Below, piece by piece: positions 26,893 to 35,329 of a stretch of 64,000 nucleotides of DNA; within the stretch, counting starts at the first letter, position 1; the number at the start of each line of letters is the position of its first letter. This DNA is from JBPYCR01 sp051846935 (lineage in GTDB: Bacteria > Bacillota > Bacilli > Bacillales > Amphibacillaceae), in NCBI RefSeq assembly GCF_051846935.1, contig NZ_JBPYCS010000003.1:123215-187214 (forward strand), written 5' to 3'. The position numbers and the translations under genes are program-made. The notes beneath the pieces were generated by a model. That model was not told the DNA's origin. It did no database searches and saw only the letters and a program-made list of their open reading frames with translations.

Positions 26893-26920
26893 TATTCGTA
26901 TAAATTAAGAACGCAAAATA

Positions 26921-27478
26921 TTAAACTTCCATTATCTCTTCTTCTTTATTTTTAGCGAGCGAGTCGATGTCATTAATATAACGATCGGTTTGTTTCTGTA
27001 CGTTATCCTGTGCTATGCGCAGTTCATCCTCGGTCAATTCATTTTCTTTTTCAGCTTTTTTCAGTTGATCATTTGCTTCACGTCGAATATTTCTAATTTG
27101 AACTCTTGATTCTTCAGCAAACTTACCAACCACTTTAACAAGTTCCTTCCGTCTATCCTCCGTTAGTGCAGGAATGTTTATACGTATAACATTTCCGTCA
27201 CTGGATGGAGATAAACCAAGATCGGCTTTTTGAATAGCCTTTTCCATATCACCAATTGCTGACTTATCAAAAGGAGTAATAACAAGTAATCTTGCTTCCG
27301 GTGCCCCGATTGTAGAAAGCTGGTTAAGTGGTGTAATTGCACCATAGTAATCGACAAATACACTGTCCAATAAGCTAGGATTAGCTCGTCCAGCTCGAAC
27401 TGTTGCCAAGTTTTTAGAAAATGCTTGTACAGCTAAATCCATCTTTTCCTGCATTTGATTCATTATATCCGTCGTCAT
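26921..27478 (-). CDS. frr: Ribosome recycling factor
   Basis: Releases ribosomes from mRNA after termination, with EF-G. The 185-residue protein is of exact family length when started at the ATG at 27478, which has AGGGGGA upstream; the frame is open for 12 more codons. Signatures are AGRANPSLLD near residue 31 and the RKELVKVVGKFAEESRVQIRN helix (split here in part) near 115. It starts one base after the pyrH stop codon. Confidence 0.97.
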   Translation of the reverse strand: MTTDIMNQMQEKMDLAVQAFSKNLATVRAGRANPSLLDSVFVDYYGAITPLNQLSTIGAPEARLLVITPFDKSAIGDMEKAIQKADLGLSPSSDGNVIRINIPALTEDRRKELVKVVGKFAEESRVQIRNIRREANDQLKKAEKENELTEDELRIAQDNVQKQTDRYINDIDSLAKNKEEEIMEV

Positions 27479-27479
27479 C

Positions 27480-28202
27480 TTATTTCCCCCTAATCGTAGT
27501 TCCGAGTATTTCACCTTGCACGACTCTTTTAATATTTCCTTCTTCCGTAATTGAAAATACTATTAACGGAATATCATTGTCCATACATAGGGATGAAGCA
27601 GTTGTATCCATTACTTCCAACCCTTCATTCAGCATTTCCATATAAGAAAGCTTGTCATACTTCTGAGCGTCTTTATTTAGTTTTGGATCGTCTGTGTATA
27701 CACCATCGACGTTATTTTTCGCCATTAAAATTACTTCAGCTTCTATTTCAGCTGCTCGTAACGCTGCGGTTGTATCCGTTGAGAAATACGGATTCCCTGT
27801 TCCGGCAGCAAAAATAACTACTCGCTTTTTTTCCAAATGGCGAATCGCTTTCCTTCTTATGTATGGTTCAGCCACTTGACGCATTTCTATTGATGTTTGT
27901 ACACGAGTTTGAATACCCATTGTTTCCAAGCTGTCCTGTAGCGCTAAGGAATTCATTACTGTTGCTAGCATGCCCATATAGTCTGCAGTTGCACGATCCA
28001 TTCCCATTTCACTGCCTACTTTACCTCGCCAAATATTTCCGCCTCCAACAACAATGGCAATTTCAATTCCTAGCTCTGCTACTTCTTTAACTTGAGCAGC
28101 GATCGATTTAATAATTTTAGGGTCTATACCAAAACCTTGGGTTCCGCTTAATGCTTCCCCACTCAATTTTAATACAATTCTACGGTAGCGAGCTGAAGTC
28201 AT
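27480..28202 (-). CDS. pyrH: UMP kinase
   Basis: Phosphorylates UMP to UDP in pyrimidine synthesis; a hexameric amino-acid-kinase-fold enzyme feedback-regulated by UTP. The 240 residues begin with RIVLKLSGEAL, and contain VVGGGNIWRG near residue 55 and ATDYMGM-type AAGTGNPYFSTDTTAALRA near 130-148. It follows tsf after a terminator-like hairpin and is tightly joined to frr. Confidence 0.97.
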   Translation of the reverse strand: MTSARYRRIVLKLSGEALSGTQGFGIDPKIIKSIAAQVKEVAELGIEIAIVVGGGNIWRGKVGSEMGMDRATADYMGMLATVMNSLALQDSLETMGIQTRVQTSIEMRQVAEPYIRRKAIRHLEKKRVVIFAAGTGNPYFSTDTTAALRAAEIEAEVILMAKNNVDGVYTDDPKLNKDAQKYDKLSYMEMLNEGLEVMDTTASSLCMDNDIPLIVFSITEEGNIKRVVQGEILGTTIRGK

Positions 28203-28261
28203 GGTAACCTCCGTTAATGTTATATTTATTTTAAAGTCTTGTCGTTATTATACCATTGAGA

Positions 28262-28288
28262 AATAGGGAACACAAAGTGTCCCCTATT
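28262..28288 (-). terminator. Terminator-like hairpin after tsf
   Basis: Twelve-base arms with one mismatch (28262-28273 and 28277-28288) pair around AAA, followed by a weak TTTCTC on the minus strand. It may reduce read-through from tsf into pyrH. Confidence 0.6.
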
Positions 28289-28298
28289 AAAAAGGCAA

Positions 28299-29183
28299 TT
28301 AATTTTTCATTTGGCTCATTACTTCCTCGGCAAAGTTTTCTTCACGCTTTTCCATACCTTCGCCAACTTCGTATCGTACAAATGTTTTTACAGTAGCCCC
28401 TTTATCAGCTACATACTTTTTCACCTTGTTGTCTGGATCTTTAACATAACTTTGATCCAATAGACAAATCTGTTCAAAAAACTTACCTAAACGGCCTTCA
28501 ACCATTTTCTCAACAATTTTTTCAGGCTTGCCTTCGCTTAGTGCTTGCTCTTTTAAAATATCTCGCTCACGATTTACTTCTTCCTCAGCAACATCTTCAC
28601 GAGAAACATACGTTGGGTTCGCAGCTGCAACATGCATTGCAACGTCTTTTGCAACCTCTGTATCATTCGTTCCTTCTAATAGAGTTAACGCACCAATTCG
28701 GCCGTCCATGTGTAAATAAGCACCAAATGAATCGTTATCTGATTTCGTTAAAATCGCAAAACGGCGAAGTGAGATTTTCTCCCCAATCGTTGCGACAATT
28801 GTGTTTATATGAGCTTCAACTGTAACGTCTGAACCTTGCCATTTTTGTTGCAGCGCTTCTTCAACAGTTGCAGGCTGATTTGCAACTAAATGCTTTCCTA
28901 ATTCTTGTAAAAGCTGCTTGAATGTATCATTTTTCGTAACGAAGTCCGTTTCACAGTTAACCTCTAAAAGAACAGCTGTATTCTCATTCACTTCAATAAA
29001 TGTAGAGCCTTCTGCAGCGATTCTTCCCGCTTTTTTAGCTGCTTGGGACGCGCCTTTTTTACGTAAAAAGTCGACAGCTTCTTCCATATTACCATCTGTT
29101 TCTTGTAATGCCTTTTTACAATCCATCATACCTGCGCCTGTTTGTTCACGTAATTCTTTTACCATTTTTGCAGTAATTGCCAT
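28299..29183 (-). CDS. tsf: Elongation factor Ts
   Basis: Nucleotide exchange factor for EF-Tu. The 294 residues start at MAITAKMVKELRE; GGGAGG lies seven bases before this ATG, so the upstream in-frame start is rejected. The signature LREQTGAGMMDCKKAL is near residue 10 and EVNCETDFV near residue 77. It is paired with rpsB. Confidence 0.98.
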   Translation of the reverse strand: MAITAKMVKELREQTGAGMMDCKKALQETDGNMEEAVDFLRKKGASQAAKKAGRIAAEGSTFIEVNENTAVLLEVNCETDFVTKNDTFKQLLQELGKHLVANQPATVEEALQQKWQGSDVTVEAHINTIVATIGEKISLRRFAILTKSDNDSFGAYLHMDGRIGALTLLEGTNDTEVAKDVAMHVAAANPTYVSREDVAEEEVNRERDILKEQALSEGKPEKIVEKMVEGRLGKFFEQICLLDQSYVKDPDNKVKKYVADKGATVKTFVRYEVGEGMEKREENFAEEVMSQMKN

Positions 29184-29325
29184 TGTTTTTCCTCCCATAC
29201 GAATTTCGTAATTTGATTCTATCGCTTTTTGAGCATCTTATGCTTTTTTGATTCATCCACATACTTATCGTGTCGCATTTTAAGTGAAATTATTTCCATA
29301 GTACATATTTAGCAATCGCCTTGCT

Positions 29326-29362
29326 TTAAAAAAGGTGATAAAAGGTTTATCCCCTTATCACC
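29326..29362 (-). terminator. Terminator-like hairpin between rpsB and tsf
   Basis: GGTGATAA...TTATCACC arms with inner GG/CC pairing are followed by TTTTTT on the minus strand. Since rpsB and tsf usually form one operon, it may set a lower level for tsf. Confidence 0.8.
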
Positions 29363-29384
29363 CAACCTACTTCTACACGAAAAA

Positions 29385-30131
29385 TTACTCTTTCACTGCT
29401 TCTGCTTGTTCCCCACTCGCTTCTTCCTTAGGAGCTTCTTCTTGCTCTTCTCCTTGTCTAGCTTCTAGAATAGCGTCAGCCATTTTAGATGTTAATAGTT
29501 TAACGGCACGAATTGCATCATCGTTTGCCGGGATAACGTAATCAATTTCATCTGGATCGCAGTTCGTATCTACAATACCTACGATAGGTATGTTTAATTT
29601 ATGAGCTTCTGCAATTGCAATGCGCTCTTTTCGTGGATCAATTACAAATAATGCATCAGGTAGTTTTTTCATTTCTTTTATACCGCCAAGAAATTTAACT
29701 AACCGTGCCTTTTCTTTTAATAATTCAACAGTTTCTTTTTTAGGTAATACGTCAAACGTACCATCTTCTTCCATACGCTCAATTGTCTTTAAACGATTAA
29801 TACGTTTGCGGATTGTTTGAAAGTTCGTAAGTGTTCCACCTAACCAACGCTGGTTTACATAAAACATACCTGCACGAGTAGCTTCATCACGGACAGATTC
29901 TTGTGCTTGTTTTTTTGTTCCGACAAAAAGAACAGTTCCGCCATTCGCTGCTAATTCCTTAACATACTTGTATGCTTCATCAATTTTCTTAACGGTTTTT
30001 TGTAAATCAATAATGTAAATACCGTTACGTTCTGTAAAAATGTACTTCTTCATCTTTGGATTCCAGCGGCGTGTTTGGTGACCAAAATGTACACCCGCTT
30101 CTAACAACTGCTTCATAGAAATTACTGCCAT
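29385..30131 (-). CDS. rpsB: 30S ribosomal protein S2
   Basis: A small-subunit protein at the mRNA exit side. The 248 residues open with MKQLLEAGVHFGHQTRRWNPK, the S2 signature, and contain PDALFVIDPRKE near residue 155; the last 30 residues are acidic. TAGGAGG precedes the ATG. The 171-bp upstream gap to swrB contains a TGGTGT/ACACCA inverted repeat and is where its promoter and any autoregulatory leader should be; I could not fix either. Confidence 0.98.
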   Translation of the reverse strand: MAVISMKQLLEAGVHFGHQTRRWNPKMKKYIFTERNGIYIIDLQKTVKKIDEAYKYVKELAANGGTVLFVGTKKQAQESVRDEATRAGMFYVNQRWLGGTLTNFQTIRKRINRLKTIERMEEDGTFDVLPKKETVELLKEKARLVKFLGGIKEMKKLPDALFVIDPRKERIAIAEAHKLNIPIVGIVDTNCDPDEIDYVIPANDDAIRAVKLLTSKMADAILEARQGEEQEEAPKEEASGEQAEAVKE

Positions 30132-30302
30132 TCTTTTTCCTCCTAATGGTTTTTCCTCCGTTTGGATCGTATTCGTCTATATACTACTTTCAAATCAGTA
30201 GCACCATATATCCAAATCACCAAACGTGTGTGTTAACAAATGGTGTTTATAAGATTTACACCAAAAATAAAGATATCATATGCAGCACGATCAATCAAGC
30301 AT

Positions 30303-30722
30303 TTACTTCTTTTTTTGTTGCATTTTTATACTAAGTGCTACTTCTGTTTTACCACAATTTAACTTTTGGGCTATTTCATCTATCGTCAGCCCTTTGTCAT
30401 GCATTTGTAAAACTTTAGATTGCAATGACGTTTGTAATAAATCCTTTACGGTTGTCTGTTCATTCGTTTTGCTATCCTGTTTTGCATAGGATGTCTCGTT
30501 ATCGGTATATTTCAGAGTCGAATTGAATTTAGGTTTGGGCTGAACATTTATCTTTTTTTGCAAACGGTTGTTTTCTTCCTTTATTTCTTGTAAATAAGAT
30601 TCAAATATAGTTTGTATTTCTTGTATGTTACCTTGCTTTAAATCACGTAGCTGCTTCATAAGTTGGTATATAATAATAAAGGTGACAATATGAAGGATAA
30701 AGCTTATCGATAGGAATGTCAT
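30303..30722 (-). CDS. swrB: SwrB-like swarming motility protein
   Basis: In B. subtilis SwrB is the last fla/che gene and promotes assembly of the flagellar type III export apparatus and sigma-D activation. This 139-residue protein has one N-terminal membrane helix (residues 3-20), a coiled-coil region (about 22-60), a disordered Gln/Thr linker and a C-terminal helix-turn-helix-like segment (KGLTIDEIAQKLNCGKTEV). Sequence outside the ends is not conserved, so the call rests on layout, size and position. It starts with AGAAGGGG five bases before the ATG. Confidence 0.75.
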   Translation of the reverse strand: MTFLSISFILHIVTFIIIYQLMKQLRDLKQGNIQEIQTIFESYLQEIKEENNRLQKKINVQPKPKFNSTLKYTDNETSYAKQDSKTNEQTTVKDLLQTSLQSKVLQMHDKGLTIDEIAQKLNCGKTEVALSIKMQQKKK

Positions 30723-30733
30723 ATAAACCCCTT

Positions 30734-31045
30734 CTATTTACTTAAATCGATTTTTTTCCCCAAATAAGGATGCGGTGCTCGTGCGGTTTTACGCTTATTA
30801 TTACTTTTATCGTGCTCTTTCTGTTCCTCATTATCTTTCGATTTCTCTTGTTCGTCCTCAATTACGGTAGATTGTACTTCTTCAAGGTCATTCACTCTTT
30901 TTCGTTTTAATTCCTGCTCCTTAAGTTGACTTTGGGCGAGCGATTCTTGAAAATGCTGCCCTTGCCGCATGAATTGGTCTTGAAGTTTTCCCGCATCGTG
31001 TGTTCGCGGAAGTGCCACTTGCATTTCTATTGACTTCCAACTCAA
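30734..31045 (-). CDS. Uncharacterised 103-residue hydrophilic protein of the sigD region
   Basis: I do not recognise a named family. The protein has a short conserved-looking N-terminus (SWKSIEMQVALPRT), a long Gln/Glu/Lys-rich probable coiled coil (residues 20-75) and a basic tail ending in PHPYLGKKIDLSK. There is no membrane segment. A TTG start at 31045 with GGAAGGGA upstream fits. It lies between a FapA-type gene and swrB, with 11 bp to swrB, so it is probably co-transcribed and may serve motility. Its N-terminus reads like conserved small proteins at this site in other Bacillaceae. Confidence 0.75.
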   Translation of the reverse strand: MSWKSIEMQVALPRTHDAGKLQDQFMRQGQHFQESLAQSQLKEQELKRKRVNDLEEVQSTVIEDEQEKSKDNEEQKEHDKSNNKRKTARAPHPYLGKKIDLSK

Positions 31046-31419
31046 TAGAATCCCTTCCTTTTTAAATAATTTTACGAAACTTTGGAATGGAATAAAGGGT
31101 CTTCAGGAAATAATGGATACGGCCAGTTTCCTACCATTTCCCATTATGTAATCTGCTTGTTTTCCGCAAGGGCGTGGCAAGCGTTCCCGTGTGCCGCATT
31201 GTGGGATCTCACCACTGAAGTCTCATATCCTCCACACTCTTGTCGGAGAGTCTTTTTTATTTCCCAGAAACTAATCCAAAATTTCAAAACAAATACTTTA
31301 AAACAACGGACTAAATTCAACTTAAAGCATCCATTTACACACGCAGACTAGACCCATGCCCCTGTCCTGTTTGGGGCTTAAATTATGAAAATTCATTTTC
31401 CGAAAAAAAGACGACTGTA
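31046..31419. other. 374-bp intergenic region downstream of fapA
   Basis: No gene is seen. It holds a GCCCC/GGGGC small hairpin at 31359-31378 and the MITE-like element at 31106-31264. Such a gap is odd inside the otherwise packed fla/che operon and may split the last two genes from it. Confidence 0.6.
31106..31264. repeat. MITE-like GC-rich intergenic element with plus-strand terminator
   Basis: A 159-bp element is bounded by GGAAATAA (31106-31113) and TTATTTCC (31257-31264). The interior is GC-rich, with GGGCGTGGCAAGCG near 31170, and ends on the plus strand in ACTCT/AGAGT followed by CTTTTTT, a terminator shape with no plus-strand gene. It could instead be a small plus-strand RNA. It differs in sequence from the element at 6253. 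Confidence 0.5.
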
Positions 31420-32781
31420 TTAAATAGGAGCTAGTGATATTTCTTTTTCTACTACTTTCACTTGTACATAGTGATGGTTTTTATCAATGGTTCGTTTATA
31501 TTTACCAAAAGCAACGATTACACTTGGGTACAATACCCCTTTTACTATAAGTTTAGAATCTTGACCTTTCCCCAACTGCGAATCCATTTGCTCTAGCTCT
31601 CTATTTATTTCATCTAGTTGAGCTGTGATTTTATTAAACGAATGCCTTTGTCGTAGTAATGTAATTCGTAGCTTAGGATTGTCCTTTGACTGTTGCTTTT
31701 CTAAATTTGAACCAATTATTTTTAACTTACTCAATGTCTCTTCCAATTCTAACTTTTTTGCGAGTAAGCTTTTTTCTTTTTCGCTTTCTAATTTATTAAT
31801 ACCAAAATAAACTTCCGTTTTCGTATTCATACGATTTCCTACATCTTTTGCTTCGACAGTCCCTCCGACTGACAAAGAGCCCCCGATAATATTCCCTTGC
31901 TGACAAAACACATTGTTTTCAGCAGTACATTCACTATGAAGGATTGAGTTTTCCACATAAATGGTATCTCCTGCGGTTACAATCCCTTGATTTAAATAGC
32001 CGATATGGACATTTTCACCCGCTTGTAATGAACCGGTCTTTAGCCCAGCCATTCCTTCCGATACAAAAATCGAGCCTTCTGCCATCAATGATGCTGCTTC
32101 GACCATTCCGAAAATTTTAATATCACCTTTTGCTTTTATTGAATAGCCTGTTGGCACATCACCATGAATAATAACGGATCCTACAAAGTCGATATTTCCT
32201 ACCTTCATAGATAAGCTTTCTTTAAGCTCATATACAGAATGAACATGAATGTTTCGGGTAGTTACACTAACTTGACCTTCCGAATTTGCATAAAAAGTAT
32301 GATCATCCGGATTTAGCGTGACGTTTTTTCCTGCTTTTATTAAAACAGGTTTTCCCTGGCGAGCCCGACGCTTATTTCCATAAACATCTTTCCCGGGTCT
32401 GCCCATCGTCGGTTCAACAATCGTTGCTATCTTATCGCCTTTATTTACACTTGGTATTCGCATAACATCCCGAAAATTCCAGTTAGGTGTTTTTTTAATT
32501 TCAGAATTAAAGTTAACCATATACTCTAGCTTGCCATCAATTCCATTGACTTCCGATTTTCCTTCAGCAATTTTGAGAGGAAACTCTTTACTTTGTGGCT
32601 TGGATAGCACTTGCTGGATAGCTGGCTCAATAATTCCATATAGGATATTTTCTTCTTGAAGAAACTGTCTTAATGCTTTTTCATTTAAATGCTCATCTAT
32701 TTCGGCGTAATTTTCGAATATGTGAATTTCTGCTGTTAGTTTATCTTGTGCTACCGTAATCTTAAAGTATTTCTTTAGCAT
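31420..32781 (-). CDS. FapA family protein (DUF342)
   Basis: A 453-residue member of the DUF342/FapA group. In Vibrio FapA is linked to flagellar control; in Bacilli its role is unknown. The N-terminal half is alpha/beta with FRDVMRIPSVNKGDKIA, followed by Gly/Val-rich repeats (about residues 195-315: GNIDFVGSVIIHGDV, AKGDIKIFGMVEAA) that predict a right-handed beta-helix, then a coiled coil (about 330-405). The second ATG at 32781 has the better spacing from GAAGGGG. It follows sigD within 30 bp. Confidence 0.88.
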   Translation of the reverse strand: MLKKYFKITVAQDKLTAEIHIFENYAEIDEHLNEKALRQFLQEENILYGIIEPAIQQVLSKPQSKEFPLKIAEGKSEVNGIDGKLEYMVNFNSEIKKTPNWNFRDVMRIPSVNKGDKIATIVEPTMGRPGKDVYGNKRRARQGKPVLIKAGKNVTLNPDDHTFYANSEGQVSVTTRNIHVHSVYELKESLSMKVGNIDFVGSVIIHGDVPTGYSIKAKGDIKIFGMVEAASLMAEGSIFVSEGMAGLKTGSLQAGENVHIGYLNQGIVTAGDTIYVENSILHSECTAENNVFCQQGNIIGGSLSVGGTVEAKDVGNRMNTKTEVYFGINKLESEKEKSLLAKKLELEETLSKLKIIGSNLEKQQSKDNPKLRITLLRQRHSFNKITAQLDEINRELEQMDSQLGKGQDSKLIVKGVLYPSVIVAFGKYKRTIDKNHHYVQVKVVEKEISLAPI

Positions 32782-32811
32782 CGCCATTCCCCTTCGTTAG
32801 TGTGAGCGAAT

Positions 32812-33585
32812 TTATTGTACCATTTCCAATTTACGTAAGGTGGAACGTAATTTAAAAATCGCTTTTTTATGAATTTGTGATATTCTAGATGTCGTTAACC
32901 CTAAGACAACGCCAATTTCTGTTAAAGTAAGCTCCTCATTGTAAAACAAACTGATAACCATTTTTTCATTGTCATTCAAAGTATGAATGCTATTAACTAA
33001 CTCCTTTTTAATTTCTTCATCAACAACATGTTCGTCGGGCAAAATCGCAGTTTGGTCGGGTATCGAATGTCCAATACCTTCAATATGCTCTTCTTTGTTA
33101 TTGCCATGCTTATCTTCAATAGACAACACATGAGAAAAGAGGGCATCCTTCAGTATAGTTTCAACTTCCTCTGTTTTCATGTTTAGTTGGAGCGCTATTT
33201 CTTGAGCAGTTGGACTACGCTGAAGATTTTGTTCTAATTCACGAGAAACTTGTTCAACTCGCTTTGTTTTTTCACGAAGAGACCTAGGCAACCAATCTTC
33301 TTTTCGTAGTCCATCAATTATTGCACCGCGTATTCGAAAGGATGCATACGTATCAAATTTTAAATTTCGGCTAGTTTCGAATTTGGTTAGCGCATCATAC
33401 AAGCCCATCAAGCCGTAGCTTTTCAAATCATCTTTATGTACACTTTCCGGCAAGTGACTTGCTATTCTTTCTACGTGGAAAGATACTAGGTACATATAAT
33501 TTTCGATTAGTTCACTTGCAGCTTGATCATCGTTATGATCGAGCCAATTATTCCATAATTTTTGAACTAGAGGAGAATGGTTCAT
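32812..33585 (-). CDS. sigD: RNA polymerase sigma factor SigD/FliA (sigma-28)
   Basis: Directs transcription of late flagellar, chemotaxis and autolysin genes. The 257-residue form starts at ATG 33585; B. subtilis SigD has 254, and the open frame extends eight codons upstream, with AGGAGGAG lying between the two starts. Region 2 includes DDLKSYGLMGLYDALTKF and FDTYASFRIRGAIIDGLRKEDW (read in two parts); region 4 includes EELTLTEIGVVLGLTTSRIS. It follows cheD, as in B. subtilis. Confidence 0.96.
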   Translation of the reverse strand: MNHSPLVQKLWNNWLDHNDDQAASELIENYMYLVSFHVERIASHLPESVHKDDLKSYGLMGLYDALTKFETSRNLKFDTYASFRIRGAIIDGLRKEDWLPRSLREKTKRVEQVSRELEQNLQRSPTAQEIALQLNMKTEEVETILKDALFSHVLSIEDKHGNNKEEHIEGIGHSIPDQTAILPDEHVVDEEIKKELVNSIHTLNDNEKMVISLFYNEELTLTEIGVVLGLTTSRISQIHKKAIFKLRSTLRKLEMVQ

Positions 33586-33649
33586 TGTAATCGTTGCTCC
33601 TCCTATCATATATTCTTATACGTAACTAAAACGAAGGTTTTTTAACAAA

Positions 33650-34153
33650 TTATATAAATGCTTCCCCCTGCGTTACCGTCTTTATTTTTAATTTTCCTGT
33701 TGCTGGATCAAATTCTATCGTTCTGCCTTTATTCCCGCCGACATCAGCCGCAACGATCGCAATATTATGTTCTTTTAATTTACGCTCAACTGCTTCAACA
33801 TTTCTTGGCCCAATACGCATAACATCTGTATTTGATGCAAACTGAAACATTTGAGCGCCCCCTGCAATTTTTGCCTTTAACGCATATTTCCTTGCACCGT
33901 TTTCACATAGCATCTGAACTAAACAATTAATAGCAGTGTCTGCATATTTGAATTCGTTAAAGCTTTCTTGTTTCGACAAGGCCGAGTCAGGTAGCATGAT
34001 ATGGGCTAGTCCGGCAACCTTTTTGGATAAATCGTAAACTACAGCACCTACACACGATCCTAAACCAGAGGTTCGTATAATATTTGGTGCTCGTACTATA
34101 TTTAAGTCTGATATCCCGACCTTGACAACTGTTTGCACGTCATGCATAATCAT
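33650..34153 (-). CDS. cheD: Chemoreceptor glutamine deamidase CheD
   Basis: Deamidates receptor glutamines and is the partner of CheC in adaptation. The 167-residue protein has the catalytic Cys in GLGSCVGAVVYD (near residue 33) and the His in AGLAHIMLPDS (near 51), with GPRNVEAVE later. The start overlaps the end of cheC by 8-14 bases, depending on which of two ATGs is used. Confidence 0.95.
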   Translation of the reverse strand: MIMHDVQTVVKVGISDLNIVRAPNIIRTSGLGSCVGAVVYDLSKKVAGLAHIMLPDSALSKQESFNEFKYADTAINCLVQMLCENGARKYALKAKIAGGAQMFQFASNTDVMRIGPRNVEAVERKLKEHNIAIVAADVGGNKGRTIEFDPATGKLKIKTVTQGEAFI

Positions 34154-34784
34154 CGATTCCTAAAGCTGTAAATAGTTTTGAAAATGACTCCGGATCAGGA
34201 AGTAAAAGAAATTGCCCATGGATACCTTTGTTTTCGTTTTCAACCTCATCCGTTATTTGCGTATCAATAACGAGTGCATAATCCGTTACTTGAGATAATT
34301 CTATAAGTCCTGCCGTTAATGTAGCTCCTGCCATATCAATACTTAAATGAGGAACAGAAGGCTGCATAGTAACATTAGTAAAATCAGACAATGCAGTTAA
34401 ATAGGATCCCGTTAATATATTACCTACTTCTTGTAATGCAGATAGTGCCAACTCATTCAACTCCCCATTTTCTGTGAAAGATAGATCGGAATTAAACGTT
34501 AATTGGCTTATTAAACTTTTTGCTTCCTCAACAGTTGATAAGAAATAAACCGTACCAGGCATCTCTCCAGTTATGCGAAATAATATAGCTACGATTACTT
34601 CCTCTGGCCCACCGATCATTTCCATCATTTCATCAAATGAGACAATTTTAACTGATGGAACTTCCATATTAATTTTTTTATTAATAAGTTGTGACATAGA
34701 AGTCGCCGCGTTGCCAGCTCCTATATTTCCAATTTCTTGCAATACGTCCTTTTGCTCGGTCGATAAATGTATAAAGCTCATCAA
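34140..34784 (-). CDS. cheC: CheY-P phosphatase CheC
   Basis: Dephosphorylates CheY-P and binds CheD. The 214 residues carry two phosphatase signatures of the E-x3-N type: LQEIGNIGAGNAAT near residue 16 and LQEVGNILTGSYLT near residue 113, so both active sites look intact. It starts directly after the cheW stop codon. Confidence 0.95.
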   Translation of the reverse strand: MMSFIHLSTEQKDVLQEIGNIGAGNAATSMSQLINKKINMEVPSVKIVSFDEMMEMIGGPEEVIVAILFRITGEMPGTVYFLSTVEEAKSLISQLTFNSDLSFTENGELNELALSALQEVGNILTGSYLTALSDFTNVTMQPSVPHLSIDMAGATLTAGLIELSQVTDYALVIDTQITDEVENENKGIHGQFLLLPDPESFSKLFTALGIDDYA

Positions 34785-35255
34785 TTACCCATCCACTGTC
34801 TTCAATTCTTTTATTTCATCTTTTGATAAAACTTTTTGTAAATCAAGTAAAATTAATAGTCGATTATCTAATTTAGCAACACCTTCAATATAATCGACAT
34901 TAACCGTACCAACTACCTCTGGAGCAGGTTCTATAACATTAACAGGAATATCAATGACATCGTTCGCCTCGTCCACAATTAAACCAACTTCCATATCATC
35001 TAAATAAACGATAATGATTCTAGAAAGTTCGTTATAAGACGATTCCTCCAAACCGAATCGGATTCTTAAATCAATAATCGGTGTTACTACCCCACGTAAA
35101 TTGATAACTCCTTTAACAAAATTAGCTGTTTGGGGAACTCTTGTTATGGGCTCAATTCTTTCAATTGAACCTACTTGCTCTACTGAAACAGCATATTCTT
35201 CATCTTTTAATTGGAACACAATAACTTTCTTATCTTGTACTTGGTTGTTTTCCAT
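34785..35255 (-). CDS. cheW: Chemotaxis coupling protein CheW
   Basis: Links receptors to CheA. The 156-residue SH3-like protein has FQLKDEEYAVSVEQVGSIER near the N-terminus (in parts), RVPQTANFVKGVINLRG near residue 40 and GIAKLDNR-type VAKLDNRLLILLDL near the C-terminus. CAGGAGG precedes its ATG. Confidence 0.97.
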   Translation of the reverse strand: MENNQVQDKKVIVFQLKDEEYAVSVEQVGSIERIEPITRVPQTANFVKGVINLRGVVTPIIDLRIRFGLEESSYNELSRIIIVYLDDMEVGLIVDEANDVIDIPVNVIEPAPEVVGTVNVDYIEGVAKLDNRLLILLDLQKVLSKDEIKELKTVDG

Positions 35256-35329
35256 AAAATGTTCCTCCTGAACCTAGTATATTTGTAGTTTTTTTCAAAT
35301 CGTTGTTCTTCTAAAATAAGCTTTTCCTA

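Noticed and set aside
31082..31351. Plus-strand frame of 89 codons over the 31.1-kb element
   Set aside because: Composition is that of the GC-rich repeat; there is no ribosome site, and the frame crosses the terminator.
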